Counted from the stretch's first letter, positions 1-13,100 are shown. The stretch is DNA of 64,000 nt from Hygrophila difformis (GCA_030278955.1 JAOANR010000012.1:1-64000), one strand, 5' to 3'. Notes: generated from the sequence alone by a model not told the origin. A program made the numbers and translations.

Positions 1-253
1 GACCGTATGAAAGAAGCTCAGGACAGACAGAAGAGCTATGCTGATCTAGCTCGTCGTGATGTGGAGTTTGAGGTTGGTGATAGGGTATTACTGCGGGTAT
101 CGCCTATGAAAGGAGTACGCCGGTTCGGTAAGAAGGGCCAAAGTTGAGCCCGAGATACATTGGACCCTATGAGTGTGGAGAGAGTTGTTAAAGTGGCTTA
201 TAGGTTGGCTTTACCAGCCGACGAGGGTCGAGCTCATGATGTTTTCATGTCTC
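1..253 (+). pseudogene. Element A integrase C-terminal fragment (left piece)
   Basis: Reading from base 1, the frame begins DRMKEAQDRQKSYAD and continues through the EVGDRVLLRVSPMKG block, the conserved post-integrase GPY/F-type region of chromoviruses. A one-base insertion at about 139-143 ends the frame at a TGA, and another small indel lies near 246, just before the B insertion point. The protein would belong to a gag-pol polyprotein that integrates the retrotransposon cDNA in the nucleus. The fragment is non-functional. The indels could be mutations or assembly errors in homopolymer-like runs. Confidence 0.85.
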
Positions 254-2852
254 TGTAACACCCCGGTTTTTGATAACCCAGGTCGGGGTGTCACCGCCAC
301 ACCTCCCTAGTAAGACACGGTTTCTCCGGCTTACTAAAGAGATGCAAGGCTAGGTATTGCAGTAGTTAAAACATTTAAAGCATTCAAAACAGCCCATACG
401 ATATAATTCGAAAATAATACTATCATAGCGCAGCGGAAATAATATTTAAGTATAGTATTGCAGCGGAAAATGTAAATAGGGCCGACATGGCCAAAAACAC
501 GGGTTAAACAGGCCCGTTCATATATAGTCTGATGTACGAATTTAAAAACAAAATAATGTTTCCCAAAAGTAAAGTTCCCATGCATGAACTTGCTCATGTT
601 CATTCTACGTACTCTGTAAGAAAAGAAATAAAAATGGTTTGGTCAGCACAACTTGCTGAGTAAGTTAACACATGCATGATCGTAGGGGTTTAAAAGCCAT
701 CAATTTAATATTTAAATAAACATGATAATAACATAAATAATTCAGTCTAATTTAATCAACTATCCAATTTGCATAATCAGTTCAGGGCTTCCTTTAACAG
801 CACATTTCATATAATCTAGAATAAAAGCCATAATTTAAATAAGCATTAAAATAATTTAATTGGACAACAAATATAATTTAATTTAATTTAAATTTCCCCC
901 TTACATCCCAGATTCAGTATTTCAAGTATTTCACGATTGCATCGCAATCTCAACAAGTTTAGCCGGTAGCCCGGCCGGCCGCAACCGTATCAGCCAATAC
1001 CCAGTACCACTCCGGAGCCTCGGGAACCCATGTGGATATTCTCGAGAGTGTAGGCTCTATATCTCATGCCGTTTTTGGCAAATATCATATCTCAATTTTA
1101 GCGCGCGGGATCACCATCGTCCATTAAGGCACGAAGTGAATCGTTAGGGGGCACCCTGCAGAGCACTCACCCCTAATTTTAATCTATCAAGTTTGTAAGG
1201 GGATTTAAATTCAAAAATCTGATTTCAATTTTATTTATTTAAAAATAATATTTCAATTTATTTCAACCCTAAAGATTAATTCCATGTTCCAACAAGATTT
1301 CAAGATTTGATTTCCGGTAAACCACAGTTACTCTAAAATTCGTCTAAAATCAGATTTAATTCCAAAAATTCCAAAATTTCATGAATAACTCAGAAACGTC
1401 GAGATCTACAACTTTCGTGTTTTAACATTTTCAATCCGAGATACCGAAATAGGTCCAAAACACCAATTTTCACAGAAACACAAATCTGTCCGAATTTCAT
1501 ATGTCACAGTTTAAAGATTTCGAATTCTACCATAGCAATTCAACTCCAAATTTGATGATATTTTAAAGAGACATCTTAACACCTTTATCTACAACTTTCA
1601 TGTTCGGCCAAAGATCAAAATCGGTCTGGAACCTATGTCAAAAACGTGATCAAGATCGGACCTAAATTCTGTCAAGAATTTCAAGATCTAGTTTCAAGCA
1701 GTTCGGTTTCGGTTGGTTTTTACATATCAAATCGTCTTTAAAAATTCTGAAAATTTTACAGTAGATAGATCTAAGCCTTAGGAACGTTTTTTGTGTTTTA
1801 AGTTTTTCCGTTTGAAGTCGTTTTAAAGGTTCGGAAAAATTCGACAAAACTGGTTGCGCCGGTAAAAACGTATGTTGACAGATTTACGAAAGATTGGATG
1901 AAGCTTTTAGTTTTACGGTTTTAATTACTCCCCAAAACCATGTAAGCGTTAACTTACAGAGTTGTGAATGTTCCGGGATCGTCTATTTCGAAGGCGTGGC
2001 TTCCAGTCCACCGTTTCTCCTCTCCGTTCGTCGGGGTTATACGATCTAGATCCAATACGAGGTGTAGAAGGGAAAAGGAGAAGATTAGGATTCGTTTTCG
2101 AATCATATATTGAACATGGATTGGATCGGGACTTACCACAACGTTGGAGATCTTGAAATTTTCGTCCAACAGTCCAAGCTTTGGTTTCGTGCCTCCGACG
2201 ACTCCGGATTTAGGGTTTCGAATGTGTAGAGAGTTGTAGGGATTTTGTAAAAGTGTTCGGGGGCTTCCAAGGGGGTTTATTTATAGATAGCTAAGACCTA
2301 GGGCGTCCAAAATCTGACCCTAAGGGTCCTTGAGTCGAAAGACGTTCAACCGAAAGTCGAAAAATCCGCGTTCGGGCGAGAGATTCACGCAACGGGCGAA
2401 TCTGTCGCTTGGCGGGGTCGTGGCGCGCCCAATGCCTATGGACCGCGCGGCCACCGTGCCGACTTCGCCTGGACTTCGGTCCGGGCGGGTCGTGCGATCC
2501 GTCGTGCTTTTCCTCCTCTCTTTCGGATTTCTATCCCTCTATGCTTCCGAATTCCGATTTCCGGGGTATCTTCGGGTTTACGAAAGTAGGAACCCCGTAT
2601 AACTTATGTCTGGACTCGAACTCGAGTTCATTGGTGTCGGGTTTCGGTGTACAATTTATTTACCTTTAATCCATCTTTTTATTTAATTAAATTCCTTTAA
2701 TTCCTTTTTAAGTAAAATCTCATTTCTCATTTCCTTATCTTTATTTATTTATTGGCTGGATTTTATTTATTTATTTATGGTATTTATTTTATTTATTATT
2801 TATTTATTTAATTATTGTTTTATTTTATGTTGGAAAATTCTCGGGTATTACA
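254..2852 (-). repeat. Element B 3' LTR
   Basis: It begins TGTAACACCCCGG on the + strand and ends GGTATTACA, so on the element's own strand it reads TGTAATACCCGAG to GGTGTTACA with TG...CA ends. Length is 2599 bp, against 2593 bp for its partner at 19951-22543. A TATA box (TATAAATA on the - strand) lies at 2278-2285. Compared with the partner it has numerous single-base length differences in short homopolymers, for example near 483, 685, 1071 and 2035. Confidence 0.95.
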
Positions 2853-2865
2853 GTCTACCCTCCTT
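2853..2865 (-). other. Element B polypurine tract
   Basis: On the - strand the bases AAGGAGGGTAGAC abut the 3' LTR directly. This is the purine-rich primer for plus-strand DNA synthesis. Element C has the identical sequence at 15086-15098. Confidence 0.85.
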
Positions 2866-3075
2866 AAGAATCAACTTCGTCCTCGAAGTTGTGTTACGGC
2901 CTTTCTCGTGCTAAGGTCTTTTGTTTGTTTTGTTATTTTGTGACTGAACATAGAATTAAAACTTCTAAGCTGCCTACGTACCCTGTGAAGGGATCAAGCC
3001 ATAACGTAGTTCAAAAATTTACAAAGATGCACGAAAAATAGGTGGTATGACATCCTCTCCCCCTTAAGATTGCAG

Positions 3076-6000
3076 TTATGTCCCCATAACTGTGTCGGTA
3101 TCGGTTTGGAACAATGTCGGGTATCGTTCTCTCATGTCGGATTCTACTTCCCAAGTTGCCGTCTCACTTTCGTGGTTTGACCAAAGAACCTTGATCATTT
3201 TGATGGTTTTGTTCCTAGTTACTCGCTCCTTAGTGTCTAGAATTCGTACTGGGACTTCTTCATAAGTCAAATCTTCATCGAGCTCAATTATCTCCGGTTG
3301 AAGTACATGTGTCGGGTCCGGCACATACTTCTTTAGTTGTGAGATATGGAAGACATTATGAACTCGATCTAATTGCGGCGGTAAAGCCAGTCGGTAGGCT
3401 AAATTTCCGACTCGTTCTAGAATCTCATAAGGTCCTATGTATCGAGGACTCAACTTTCCTCGCTTGCCAAAGCGCATCACCCCCTTCATGGGTGATATCT
3501 TTAGCATGACCCTATCTCCCACTTGAAATTTTAGGTCTCGTCGTCTCACGTCGGCATAACTTTTTTGACGGTCTTGTGCGGCTTTCATTTTTCCTTGAAT
3601 CATTTTGATTTGTTAAGCCATGTCTTAGATAAGTTGTGGTCCCACTACCACTGACTTATCGTTTTCTTCCCAGCTCAACGGACTTCGGCACTTTCGTCCA
3701 TACAACGCCTCGAAAGGTGCCATGGCAATGCTAGCATGATAGCTATTATTATAAGAGAACTCGATTAAGGGTAAATGGGATTCCCAATTTCCCTTAAATT
3801 CCAACACGCATGCTCTCAACATGTCTTCTAGTGTTTGGATTGTTCTCTCGGTTTGTCCATCCGTCATCGGGTGGAATGCGGTGTTCATTTTGATTTGAGT
3901 ACCGAGAGCTTTTTGTAACTCCGTCCAAAAGTGAGAGACAAATCTACTGTCTCTATCGGAAATGATGTCATGTGGTACTCCATGTCGTCGTACCACATTA
4001 TCAATGTAGGCTCGGGCCAATTGGTCCATAGTCCACGTGTCCTTCATCGGTATAAATATGGCTGTCTTCGTTAGCCTATCCACAATCACCCAAATCTTGT
4101 TCATGCCTTTAGGTGATCGGGGTAATCCCGAGACAAAATCCATTGAGATGCTATCCCACTTCCAACTTGGAATCTCTAGTGGTTGCATCAGTCCTAAGGG
4201 TTTATGTCGCACTGCATTAACCTTTTGGCAGGTGAGACATTTTGCCACGAAATTTGCCACTTCCTTCTTCATTCCCGGCCACCAATAGATCTTCTTCAGA
4301 TCTTTGTATAGCTTGTCTCCTCCGGGATGTACGGAATATGGCGTGTTGTGCCCTTCCTCCATCAACCTTTGCTTCAACTCGGCACATTTAAGGGGCACGC
4401 ACCATCTCCATTTGAAACGAATGCTTCCATCCTCGTGGACAGCAAATCCTATTGCCTTTCCTTCGGCAATATATCCCCTTATATTCTCCAATTTCGCGTC
4501 GCCCGGTTGAGCGAGTCGAATCTCGTCCAATATTGGAGTTTCTACGACCATGGCATTGATCGTTTCACTCACTGTGCCAAGATGCACAAGTTCTAACTCC
4601 AATCTTGCTAACTCCATGTACAATGCGGCGAAATTACCAACGAGTTTGTCACATGTTGGGTTTTCCGACTTAGGGCATCGGCTACCACATTCGCTTTCCC
4701 CTCGTGGTATGCTATCTCTAAATCGTAGTCTTTAATGAGTTCCAACCACCTTCGCTGTCTCAAATTCAACTCCTTCTGAGTGAATATATATTTCAAGCTC
4801 TTGTGGTCGGTGAACATTCGACACTTCCGCCCATAAAGATAATGTCTCCATATCTTTAGAGCGAAAACGACCGCTGCCAACTCCAGGTCATGTGTTGGAT
4901 AATTCTCCTCGTGAGGTTTTAGTTGGCGTGATGCATACGCTACGACTCTCGAGTCTTGCATCAAAACACAACCTAAACCTTCCTTCGAAGCATCGCTGTA
5001 AACTTCGAAGTCACCATTCTCTGATGGTAGTGTTAATACGGGTGTGGTTGTGAGTCGTTTCTTCAGCTCTTGAAACGCAGTCTCACAAGCCTCTGTCCAC
5101 ACGTATCTTACTCCCTTCTTAAGTAGCTGGGTCAAAGGTCGTGCGATTTTAGAAAAATCCTTCACGAACCGTCTATAGTACCCGTCTAAGCCAAGGAAAC
5201 TCCTTATCTCGGTTTGGCTCTTGGGAGTTGCCCATTCAGTCACGGCAGAAACTTTTGCCGGATCCACTGAAACTCCATCAGCGGATACTATATGTCCAAG
5301 AAATGCTACCTCCTTCAACCAAAAATCGCATTTGGATAGTTTTCCGTATAGCTGATTCCTTTGCAAGGTCCCTAACACTTGGTGCAAGTGCTGGGCATGC
5401 TCCTCCTCGTTTTTCGAGTAGATCAGGATGTCATCAATGAACACCACTACGCACTGATCTAACAGCTCTCGAAATACATTGTTCATGAGGTTCATGAACA
5501 TTGCCGGAGCATTTGTTAACCCAAATGATAACACCGTGAACTCGTAGTGACCATATCGAGTTCGAAACGCCGTCTTCGGAATGTCTTTCTCGGCAATTCT
5601 CAACTGGTGATACCCAGATCGTAAGTCAATCTTCGAGAATACTGAAGCTCCCTTCAGTTGATCAAATAGATCCTCTATTCTCGGCAGAGGGTATTTATTC
5701 TTAATGGTCACTTGGTTTAATCCTCGGTAATCTATGCAAAGATGTAGTCCTCCGTCTTTCTTCTTAACAAAGAAAACCGGTGCTCCCCAGGGGGAAGTAC
5801 TCGGCCTTATATATCCTTTTCCTAACAGCTCCTCGAGTTGGTCTTTTAACTCCTTCATTTCCAGTGGTGCCATCCGTTACGGAGCTTTTGAGACAGGCTC
5901 TGTGCCCGGAATGAGATCTATAGTAAACTCAAGATCTCTCTCAGGTGGCATTCCCGGGATGTCTTCAGGAAACACATCCGGGTACTCTCTTACCACTGGT

Positions 6001-6535
6001 ATGCTATCAACCTTGTTCTCTTCCGTCTCAAGGTTGTGCACATAGCACGCATACAGTTCATACCCCTTACGCATCAAGTTACTTAGTTTAAGTGCACTAA
6101 CGATTTTGTTACTCTTCTTAGGGGGCTGAGAGTAAAAGATAACTCTCTTTCCCCTACTTTTTGACAAGGTGATCTTTTGTTTTTGGCATTCGATCACCGC
6201 TTTATACTGGGATAACCAATCCATCCCCAGTATGATGTCAAAGTCTCTTAAGTTAAATTCTACTAAGTTCGCGAAGAATTCTACGTTCTTTATCAATATA
6301 GGAATTCCGTTATATCGTTTAGAGCAAGATACTACTTCTCCAGAAGGCAATTGAATTCCTAAGCTAATTCTCTCGCACTTAGGTAGATCTAACTTAGGCA
6401 CTATCCTTGATGCTATGATCGAAAAACTAGCTCCAGAATCAAATAGAACTCTAAGGGGTGTATTCAAAACGTGAAATGTACCTGCCATCACTTCTCCTTG
6501 CACAGGCACTTCCTCTTGGTTAACCACATTGAGCC
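3076..6535 (-). pseudogene. Element B pol (protease, RT, RNase H, integrase), decayed
   Basis: The pol half of B's gag-pol, beginning where C is inserted. In order on the - strand: an aspartic protease with DSGAS (about 6430), reverse transcriptase with FIDDIL (about 5430), RNase H with [10 protein letters not shown] (about 4995), an HHCC zinc finger (about 4200-4340), an integrase DDE core with SDRDSRF (about 3950), and a chromodomain-like tail ending at 3076. Visible lesions are nonsense TAA codons at 5877-5879, 3625-3627 and 3613-3615, and a one-base deletion near 4630 within the RNase H-integrase linker. Identity to C's protein is very high by eye, so the decay is recent. It cannot make a full polyprotein. 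Confidence 0.95.
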
Positions 6536-9125
6536 TGTAATACCCGAGAATTTTCCAACATAAAATAAAACAATAATTAAATAACTAAATAATAAATAAA
6601 ATAAATACTATAAATAAATAAATAAATCCAGCAAATAAAAGAAATAAATAAAGATAAGGAAATGAGAAATGAGATTTTTACTGAAAAATGAATTAAAGGA
6701 ATTTAATTCAATAAAAGGACGGATAAATGGTACACCAAAACCCGACACTAATGAACTCGAGTATTCGAGTCCAAAATATCCAATTAGACTGAGAATAAAA
6801 TTAGAGAGAAAGTATGAACCCGAATATATCCCGGAAATCGGAATTCGGGAGCATAGAGGGATAGAAACCCGAAAGAGAGGCGGAAAAGCACGACGGATCG
6901 CACGACCCGCCCGGACCGAAGTCCAGGCGAAGTCGGCGCGGTGGCCGCGCGGTGAAGTGGCTTTAGCGCGCCACGACCGCGCCACCCCACAGATTCGTTT
7001 GTTGCGTGAATCTCTCACCCGAACGCGGATTTTTCGACTTTCGGTTGAACATCTCTCAACTCCAGACCTTTAGGTCGGTTGTGGACGCCCTAGGGATTGA
7101 GAATTCTATAAATAAGCCCCTTGGGAGCCCCGAACAAGTTTACAAAACCCTACAACATTCTATACGTTCGAAACCCTAAATTCGGAGTCGTCGGAGGCAC
7201 GAAACCAAGACGAACGCTGTTGGACGAGTTTCTCTACAGATCTCCATAGTCGTGGTAAGTCTCGGTCCAATCTTTATTCAATAAACGATTCGAAAACGAA
7301 TCTTAATCATCTCCTTTTTCTTTCTACACCCCGTATCGAATCTAGATCGTAGAACCCGACGAACGGAGAGGAGAAACGGTGATCTGGAAGCCACGCCTCC
7401 GAACTAGACATCCCCGACGTTCATAGACACTGTAAGTTAACCTTACATGGTTTTGGGAGATTTTAAAACATTCGAAACCTAAAAGATTTGACAAGAACCA
7501 TAAATCTGTCCACTTTTGTTTTTCTACCGACGCAACAGATTTGTTGAATTTTTCCGACCTTTAAAACGAACTCAAACGGAAAAACTTAAAACACAAAAAA
7601 CGTTCCTAAGACTTAGACCTAGCTACTGTAAAAATTTGGGAATTTTTGGAGTTGATTTGATATGTGAAAACCCGTTGAAACCGAACTGTTGGAATCTAGA
7701 TCTTGAAATCTTGGACAGAACTTAGGAATGATCTTGATCACGTTTTTGATATAGGATCTAGGCTGTTTTAGATCTTTGGCCGAACATGAAAGTTGTAGAT
7801 AAATGTCTTAAGATGATCCCTGTCAAATTTTATTAAATTTGGAGTTGAATTGATATGGTAGAATTTGAAATTTTTAAACTGTGACACTTTGAACTCGGAC
7901 AGATTTCTTCTTATGCGAAAATTGGTGATTTTGACCTACTTAGGTATCTCAGATTGAAAAAATTAAAACACGAAAGTTGTAGATCTTGATGTTTCCGAGT
8001 CAGATATGAAATTTTGGAATTTTTGGAAATAAATCCGATTTTAGACGAATTTTAGAGTAAACTGTGATTTACCGAAACGAAATCTTGAAATCTTGTTGAA
8101 ACATGGAATTAACCTTTAGGGTTGAAACGAATTGAGATATTATTTCTAAATTAATACATTGGAAGGCAGATTTTAAAAACTAAATCCCCTTACAAACTTG
8201 ATAAATTAAAATTAGGGGTGAGTGCTCTGCAGGGTGCCCCCTAACGATTCACTTCGTGCCGTAATGGACGATGGTGACCCTGCGCGCTAAATTTGAGATA
8301 TGGATTGCCTAAATGGCGAAACTTAGAGCCTACACTCTCGTGAATATCCGTATGGGTTTCCCGAGGCTCCGGAGTGGTACTGGGTATGGCTGATACGGTT
8401 GCGGCCGCCGGGCTACCGGCTAAACTTGTTGACATCGCGATGCTATCGTGAAACTTTGAAATACCAAATCGGGAGTGTAATGGGGATTCTAAATTAAACT
8501 AAATTAGATTAAATTATGTTGTTAAGTTATTTAAATGCTTTATTTAAATTATGGCTTTTATGATTAAACCATGTGATACGTATTATTAAATAGAGCCAGA
8601 GATAAATTATGCTATTGATTATTGATTAGATGAAATTAAATATTATATTATTATCATGCTTTGTTAAATTATTAAATTTATGGCTTTTAAACCCTACGAT
8701 CATGCATGTGTTAGCTTACTCAGCAATTTTGCTGACCAAAACCATTTTTATTCCTTTCCTTACAGAATATGTGGAATGAGCATGTGTGAGCACGAACCAT
8801 GCATGGGATTTTGGGGATAGTTATTTTGCTTTTAAATTTCGCACTTAGACTATATTATGAACGGGCCTGTTTAACCCGTGTTTTGGCCATGTCGGCCCTT
8901 TTTATATTTTCCGCTGCGATACTGTACTAAACTAAATATTTCCGCTGCGCTATGCTATTATTATTTTCGAATTATATTGTATGGGCTAATTTGAATGCTT
9001 TAAATGTTTTAAATACTGCAATACCTAGCCTTGCATCTCTTTAGTAAGCTCGGAGAAACCGTGTCTTACTAGGGAGATGTGGCGGTGACATCCCGACCTG
9101 GGTGACCAAAAACCGGGGTGTTACA
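6536..9125 (+). repeat. Element C 5' LTR
   Basis: TGTAATACCCGAG...GGTGTTACA, 2590 bp. The first 570 bp (U3) end in a GC-rich block and a TATA box, and most of the LTR (about 2 kb) would be R-U5. A strong splice donor (GTG|GTAAGT, intron start 7255) and acceptor (TTTCCTTACAG, end 8765) sit inside it. A GC-rich stretch at 6890-7000 holds long ORFs on both strands that recur in the 3' LTR only because the LTRs are copies. Confidence 0.96.
7107..7114 (+). promoter_or_regulatory. TATA box of element C 5' LTR
   Basis: TATAAATA lies downstream of a GC-rich region and about 570 bp into the LTR. The same box is at 15661-15668 in the 3' LTR and at 21969-21976 and 2278-2285 (- strand) in B's LTRs. It is the likely retroelement promoter, placing transcription start near 7140. 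Confidence 0.65.
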
Positions 9126-9128
9126 AGT

Positions 9129-9140
9129 TGGTATCAGAGC
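9129..9140 (+). other. Element C primer-binding site (tRNA-iMet)
   Basis: TGGTATCAGAGC, four bases after the LTR end, complementary to the 3' end of initiator methionine tRNA. It primes minus-strand cDNA synthesis. Confidence 0.9.
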
Positions 9141-9340
9141 CCGGCTATTTTTAAACTATTATTTTTAAACCATTACTATTTTTAAACTACTATTAATATT
9201 TTGACTATTATTTTAAATTTTAAATTATTATTTCCATGGAGAATTTTTTTTAAAACCCATGGGAAAAATATATATATATGGTGCATTAAATTATTATTGG
9301 GGGGAAATATCATTTGCATATGCATGTTGCATCTCTGGTA

Positions 9341-9509
9341 TGAACTTAGAATCTTGGAAACTTGAACCTAGAATCTTGGCGAAACTTGAACTTAGAATCT
9401 TGGCGACTTGAACTTAGAATCTTGGCGAAACTTGAACATAGAATTTTGGAAACTTGAACTTAGAATCTTGGCGAATTGAACTTAGAATCTTGGCGAATAT
9501 TAACTTAGA
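9341..9509 (+). repeat. Tandem repeat in element C leader
   Basis: About eight imperfect copies of a 20-28 bp unit around AACTTAGAATCTTGGCG, just upstream of ORF0. Element B carries the same array on the - strand at 19572-19719, with a different number and spacing of copies, so it belongs to the family's 5' leader. Function is unknown; packaging or leader structure is possible. Confidence 0.85.
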
Positions 9510-9526
9510 TCTCTTGCTTGCGCTAG

Positions 9527-9862
9527 ATGGCTAGTCAAGACATGATGCAGTTGATGGTCAGGATGATGAGCGTACATCTCGATTCCCACCAAACCCTAGA
9601 GCAAATGAAGTACCGTATGGCTCAGTTGGAGGCCAATTTACATCACATGGGCAACCTGAGAGAGGCGGATCATCACCGCATAAACCAACTCGAACGCCAA
9701 GTCCAAACCCTCACTACACAAAACTTAATACTAAAGGAATACATCGATGCCCACGGGCAAGACTTAAACACTATCTTTGACGACCTACTACCGCCGAGTT
9801 CGGAGGAGGAAGATCCGGAGGAAGATCCTGCTACCCCACCGGGAGACGTCATGAGGCACTAG
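9527..9862 (+). CDS. Element C ORF0: 111-aa coiled-coil protein upstream of gag
   Basis: A small ORF between the PBS and gag, separated from gag by about 260 bp. It starts MASQDMMQLMVRMM, and residues 10-75 are rich in Leu, Met, Gln and Glu with heptad-like spacing, which suggests a coiled coil. The C-terminus (about 88-105) is very acidic (SSEEEDPEEDP). I recognise no enzymatic motif. Element B has the same ORF at 19231-19555, broken by a small indel near codon 75, and most differences I see are synonymous or conservative. This suggests past selection for the protein. It could be an accessory factor or an N-terminal extension of gag made by splicing. It is not a known domain to me. Confidence 0.7.
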   Translation: MASQDMMQLMVRMMSVHLDSHQTLEQMKYRMAQLEANLHHMGNLREADHHRINQLERQVQTLTTQNLILKEYIDAHGQDLNTIFDDLLPPSSEEEDPEEDPATPPGDVMRH

Positions 9863-10124
9863 AGATTCTGTTGTTAGACATTGTTTTGCTAGAAAAATAT
9901 TTCTACTTTTGTACTAAAATTTCATTTGAGGAAATAAAATGTCCGATTTATTTTTTTTAATCAAAACAAAACAAAACAAAATAAAATAAAACCCCGAAGC
10001 ATTCAATGCTTCTTAATTCGAACAAAGCGCCACGTGCTAATGGCAATACACATATACATTTATATAAGTCGCTTAGACTATATACCAAATTCACAAGGTC
10101 CTAATCTATCCTATTTGTACCAGA

Positions 10125-13100
10125 ATGGCACCCAGAGGAAGAGGAAGAGGCAGAGCCCAACCTGCTCCCCAAACCACTACTGAAACACCTACTGAAACAC
10201 CTACTGAAACACCACCAAACGTCACTGAACCAAACCAACCTGATGAGGAACAGCCCCAAGGTGCGCAGGACGCCCCCGCACCGAACAATGTGGGCGATCG
10301 TCTTAGGACGATAGAGGAAGTGTTGATTGCGCTCGGGAACGCGCAAGTCAACCAGGGTCAAGCTGCGGCGGTACCTCCGCCCCAAGCTCGCCCTAACTAA
10401 CTGGCGATGGTGAATCCCTACCAGCCGCCCCACTACGCTGGTGAGGAGGATCCAGCTAAACTGGAGGAATGGATCCGGACTTTTGACAAGCTGCTGGGAG
10501 CGGTCAAATGTCCGGAAGGAGAGAGGGTACATGTCGCTTCATACTACTTGGGAGGCGAAGCTGATGACTGGTGGCAAGCAACGCAAGCCAAACTGACGGA
10601 GGATGACGAGCCTTATTCGTGGATGGAGATGATGGAACTACTCAGGGATCGATTCTATCCCTTGAGTACCAAAGCTGCCATGTACGAAGAATTCCTGTCA
10701 CTGAAGCAAGGAAGCCAAACGGTGCAAGAATACTACACCCGCTTCAAGGAGCTGGTGAGGTTCGCACCAAGGCTAGTGCCTACTGTTGCGGAAAAGGCAC
10801 AGAAGTTCGAGATGGGACTGAACCTGTCTGTGCGCGAGGTGATCGCGGGGGTACACTACCCCGATTTGCAAGCCGTATACGATCGCGCTGTAGCGGTAGC
10901 ACGCGTGCAGCAGCTGAAAAGAAGGGTGAGTGGGGATTCCAGCAGGGGTCCTCAAGACAAGAGAAGCCGAGACTCAAGAAACGAGAACAACACTGGAAGG
11001 AACGAGCAGCGCAGAGGGTCGAATAGGCCCCAGCAAAACAACACTGGGAGGAGGTTCAATCAAGAAGATCTGGTACCACCTTGCCCGCGATGTGGACGAC
11101 CACATCTGGCAAGGGGATGCCCGCAACAAGGCGCTTGTTACCGATGCGGTCGAATGGGTCACGTTCGACGGGATTGCCGAACTAGGCTCGAAAACATAAC
11201 GAAGAGGGACGATTTGGTCGCGGGGCAAGAACAGCCTCAAAACCAAAACGGGCGAAACGGGAATAACCAAGGGTACAGACCCCCTCAAAATAGACCGCAG
11301 AACCAGAACCAGAACCAACGACCTCCGCCCCCGCAGAATCAAAACCAACAGCAAAACCAGCAGCAGAACGCGAATCAGCAGGGCAACCAAGGACGCCCTG
11401 TGGGGAGGCTCAATGTGGTAAACCAAGCGGACGTGCCTGCGCAAGGAGAAGTGATGGCAGGTACATTCTATGTGTTGAATACGCCCCTTAGAATTCTATT
11501 TGATTCTGGAGCTAGTTGCTCAATTATAGCATCAAGGATAGTGCCTGAGTTAGATCTACCTAAGTGCGAGAGAATTAGCTTAGGAATTCAATTGCCTTCT
11601 GGAGAAGTAGTGTCTTGTTCTAAACGATATAACGGAATTCCTATAGTGATAAAGAACGTAGAATTCTTCGCGAACTTGGTAGAATTTAACTTAAGAGACT
11701 TTGACATCATACTGGGGATGGATTGGCTATCCCAGTATAAAGCGGTGATCGAATGCCAAAAGCAAAAGATCACCTTGTCAAAAAGTAGGGGAAAGAGAGT
11801 TATCTTTTACTCTCAGCCCCCTAAGAAAAGTAACAAAATCGTTAGTGCACTTAAACTAAGTAACTTGATGCGTAAGGGGTATGAACTATATGCGTGCCAT
11901 GTGCACAACCTTGAGGCGGAAGAGAACAAGGTTGATAGCATACCAGTGGTAAGAGAATACCCGGACGTGTTCCCTGAGGACGTTTCGGGCATGCCACCTG
12001 AGAGAGATCTTGAATTCACGATAGATCTCATTCCGGGGACAGAGCCTGTCTCAAAAGCTCCGTACCGGATGGCACCACCGGAAATGAAGGAGTTAAAGGA
12101 ACAACTCGAGGAACTATTGGGAAAAGGTTACATAAGACCGAGTACGTCCCCTTGGGGAGCACCGGTTTTATTTGTCAAGAAGAAAGACGGAGGACTACGT
12201 ATTTGCATAGATTACCGAGGACTAAACTAAGTGACCATTAAGAATAAATACCCCCTACCGAGAATAGAGGATCTGTTTGATCAACTGAAGGGAGCTTCAG
12301 TATTCTCGAAGATCGATTTGCGATCTGGGTATCATCAATTGAGGATTGCCGAGAAGGACATTCCGAAGACGGCGTTTCGAACACGATATGGCCATTACGA
12401 GTTCACAGTGTTATCCTTCGGGTTAACAAACGCTCCGGCCATGTTCATGAATCTCATGAACAACGTGTTCCGAGAATTGTTAGATCAGTGCGTCGTAGTG
12501 TTCATCGACGACATCCTGATCTACTCGAAGAGCGAGGAGGAGCATGCAAAACACTTACATCAAGTGTTGGAAATCTTGCGAAGAAATCAGCTATACAGCA
12601 AGCTGTCGAAATGTGACTTCTGGCTAAAAGAAGTGACATTTCTCGGACACATAGTATCCGCTGATGGAGTATCAGTGGATCCGGCAAAAGTCTCTGCCGT
12701 AACTGAATGGGCAACTCCGAAAAGTCCAACGGAAATAAGGAGTTTCCTTGGATTAGCCGGATATTATAGACGATTTGTGAAGGACTTTTCAAGGATTGCA
12801 CGTCCTTTGACCCAACTACTTAAGAAAGGAGCAAAATACGAGTGGACCGAAGCATGTGAGACTTCGTTTCAAGAGCTGAAGAAACGACTCACAACCACAC
12901 CCGTATTAACATTACCATCAGAGAATGGTGACTACGAAGTATATAGCGATACTTCGAAGGAAGGTTTAGGTTGTGTTTTGATGCAAGACTCGAGAGTCGT
13001 AGCCTATGCATCACGCCAACTAAAACCTCACGAGGAAAATTATCCGACACATGACCTGGAGTTGGCAGCGGTCGTTTTCGCTCTAAAGATATGGAGACAT

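Noticed and set aside
6608..7073. Overlapping 134- and 136-aa ORFs in the GC-rich part of the LTR, conserved at 15162-15627 and partly at 22020-22292
   Set aside because: They are conserved only because LTRs are copies. Antisense overlap, high GC and no start context or domain make them shadows.
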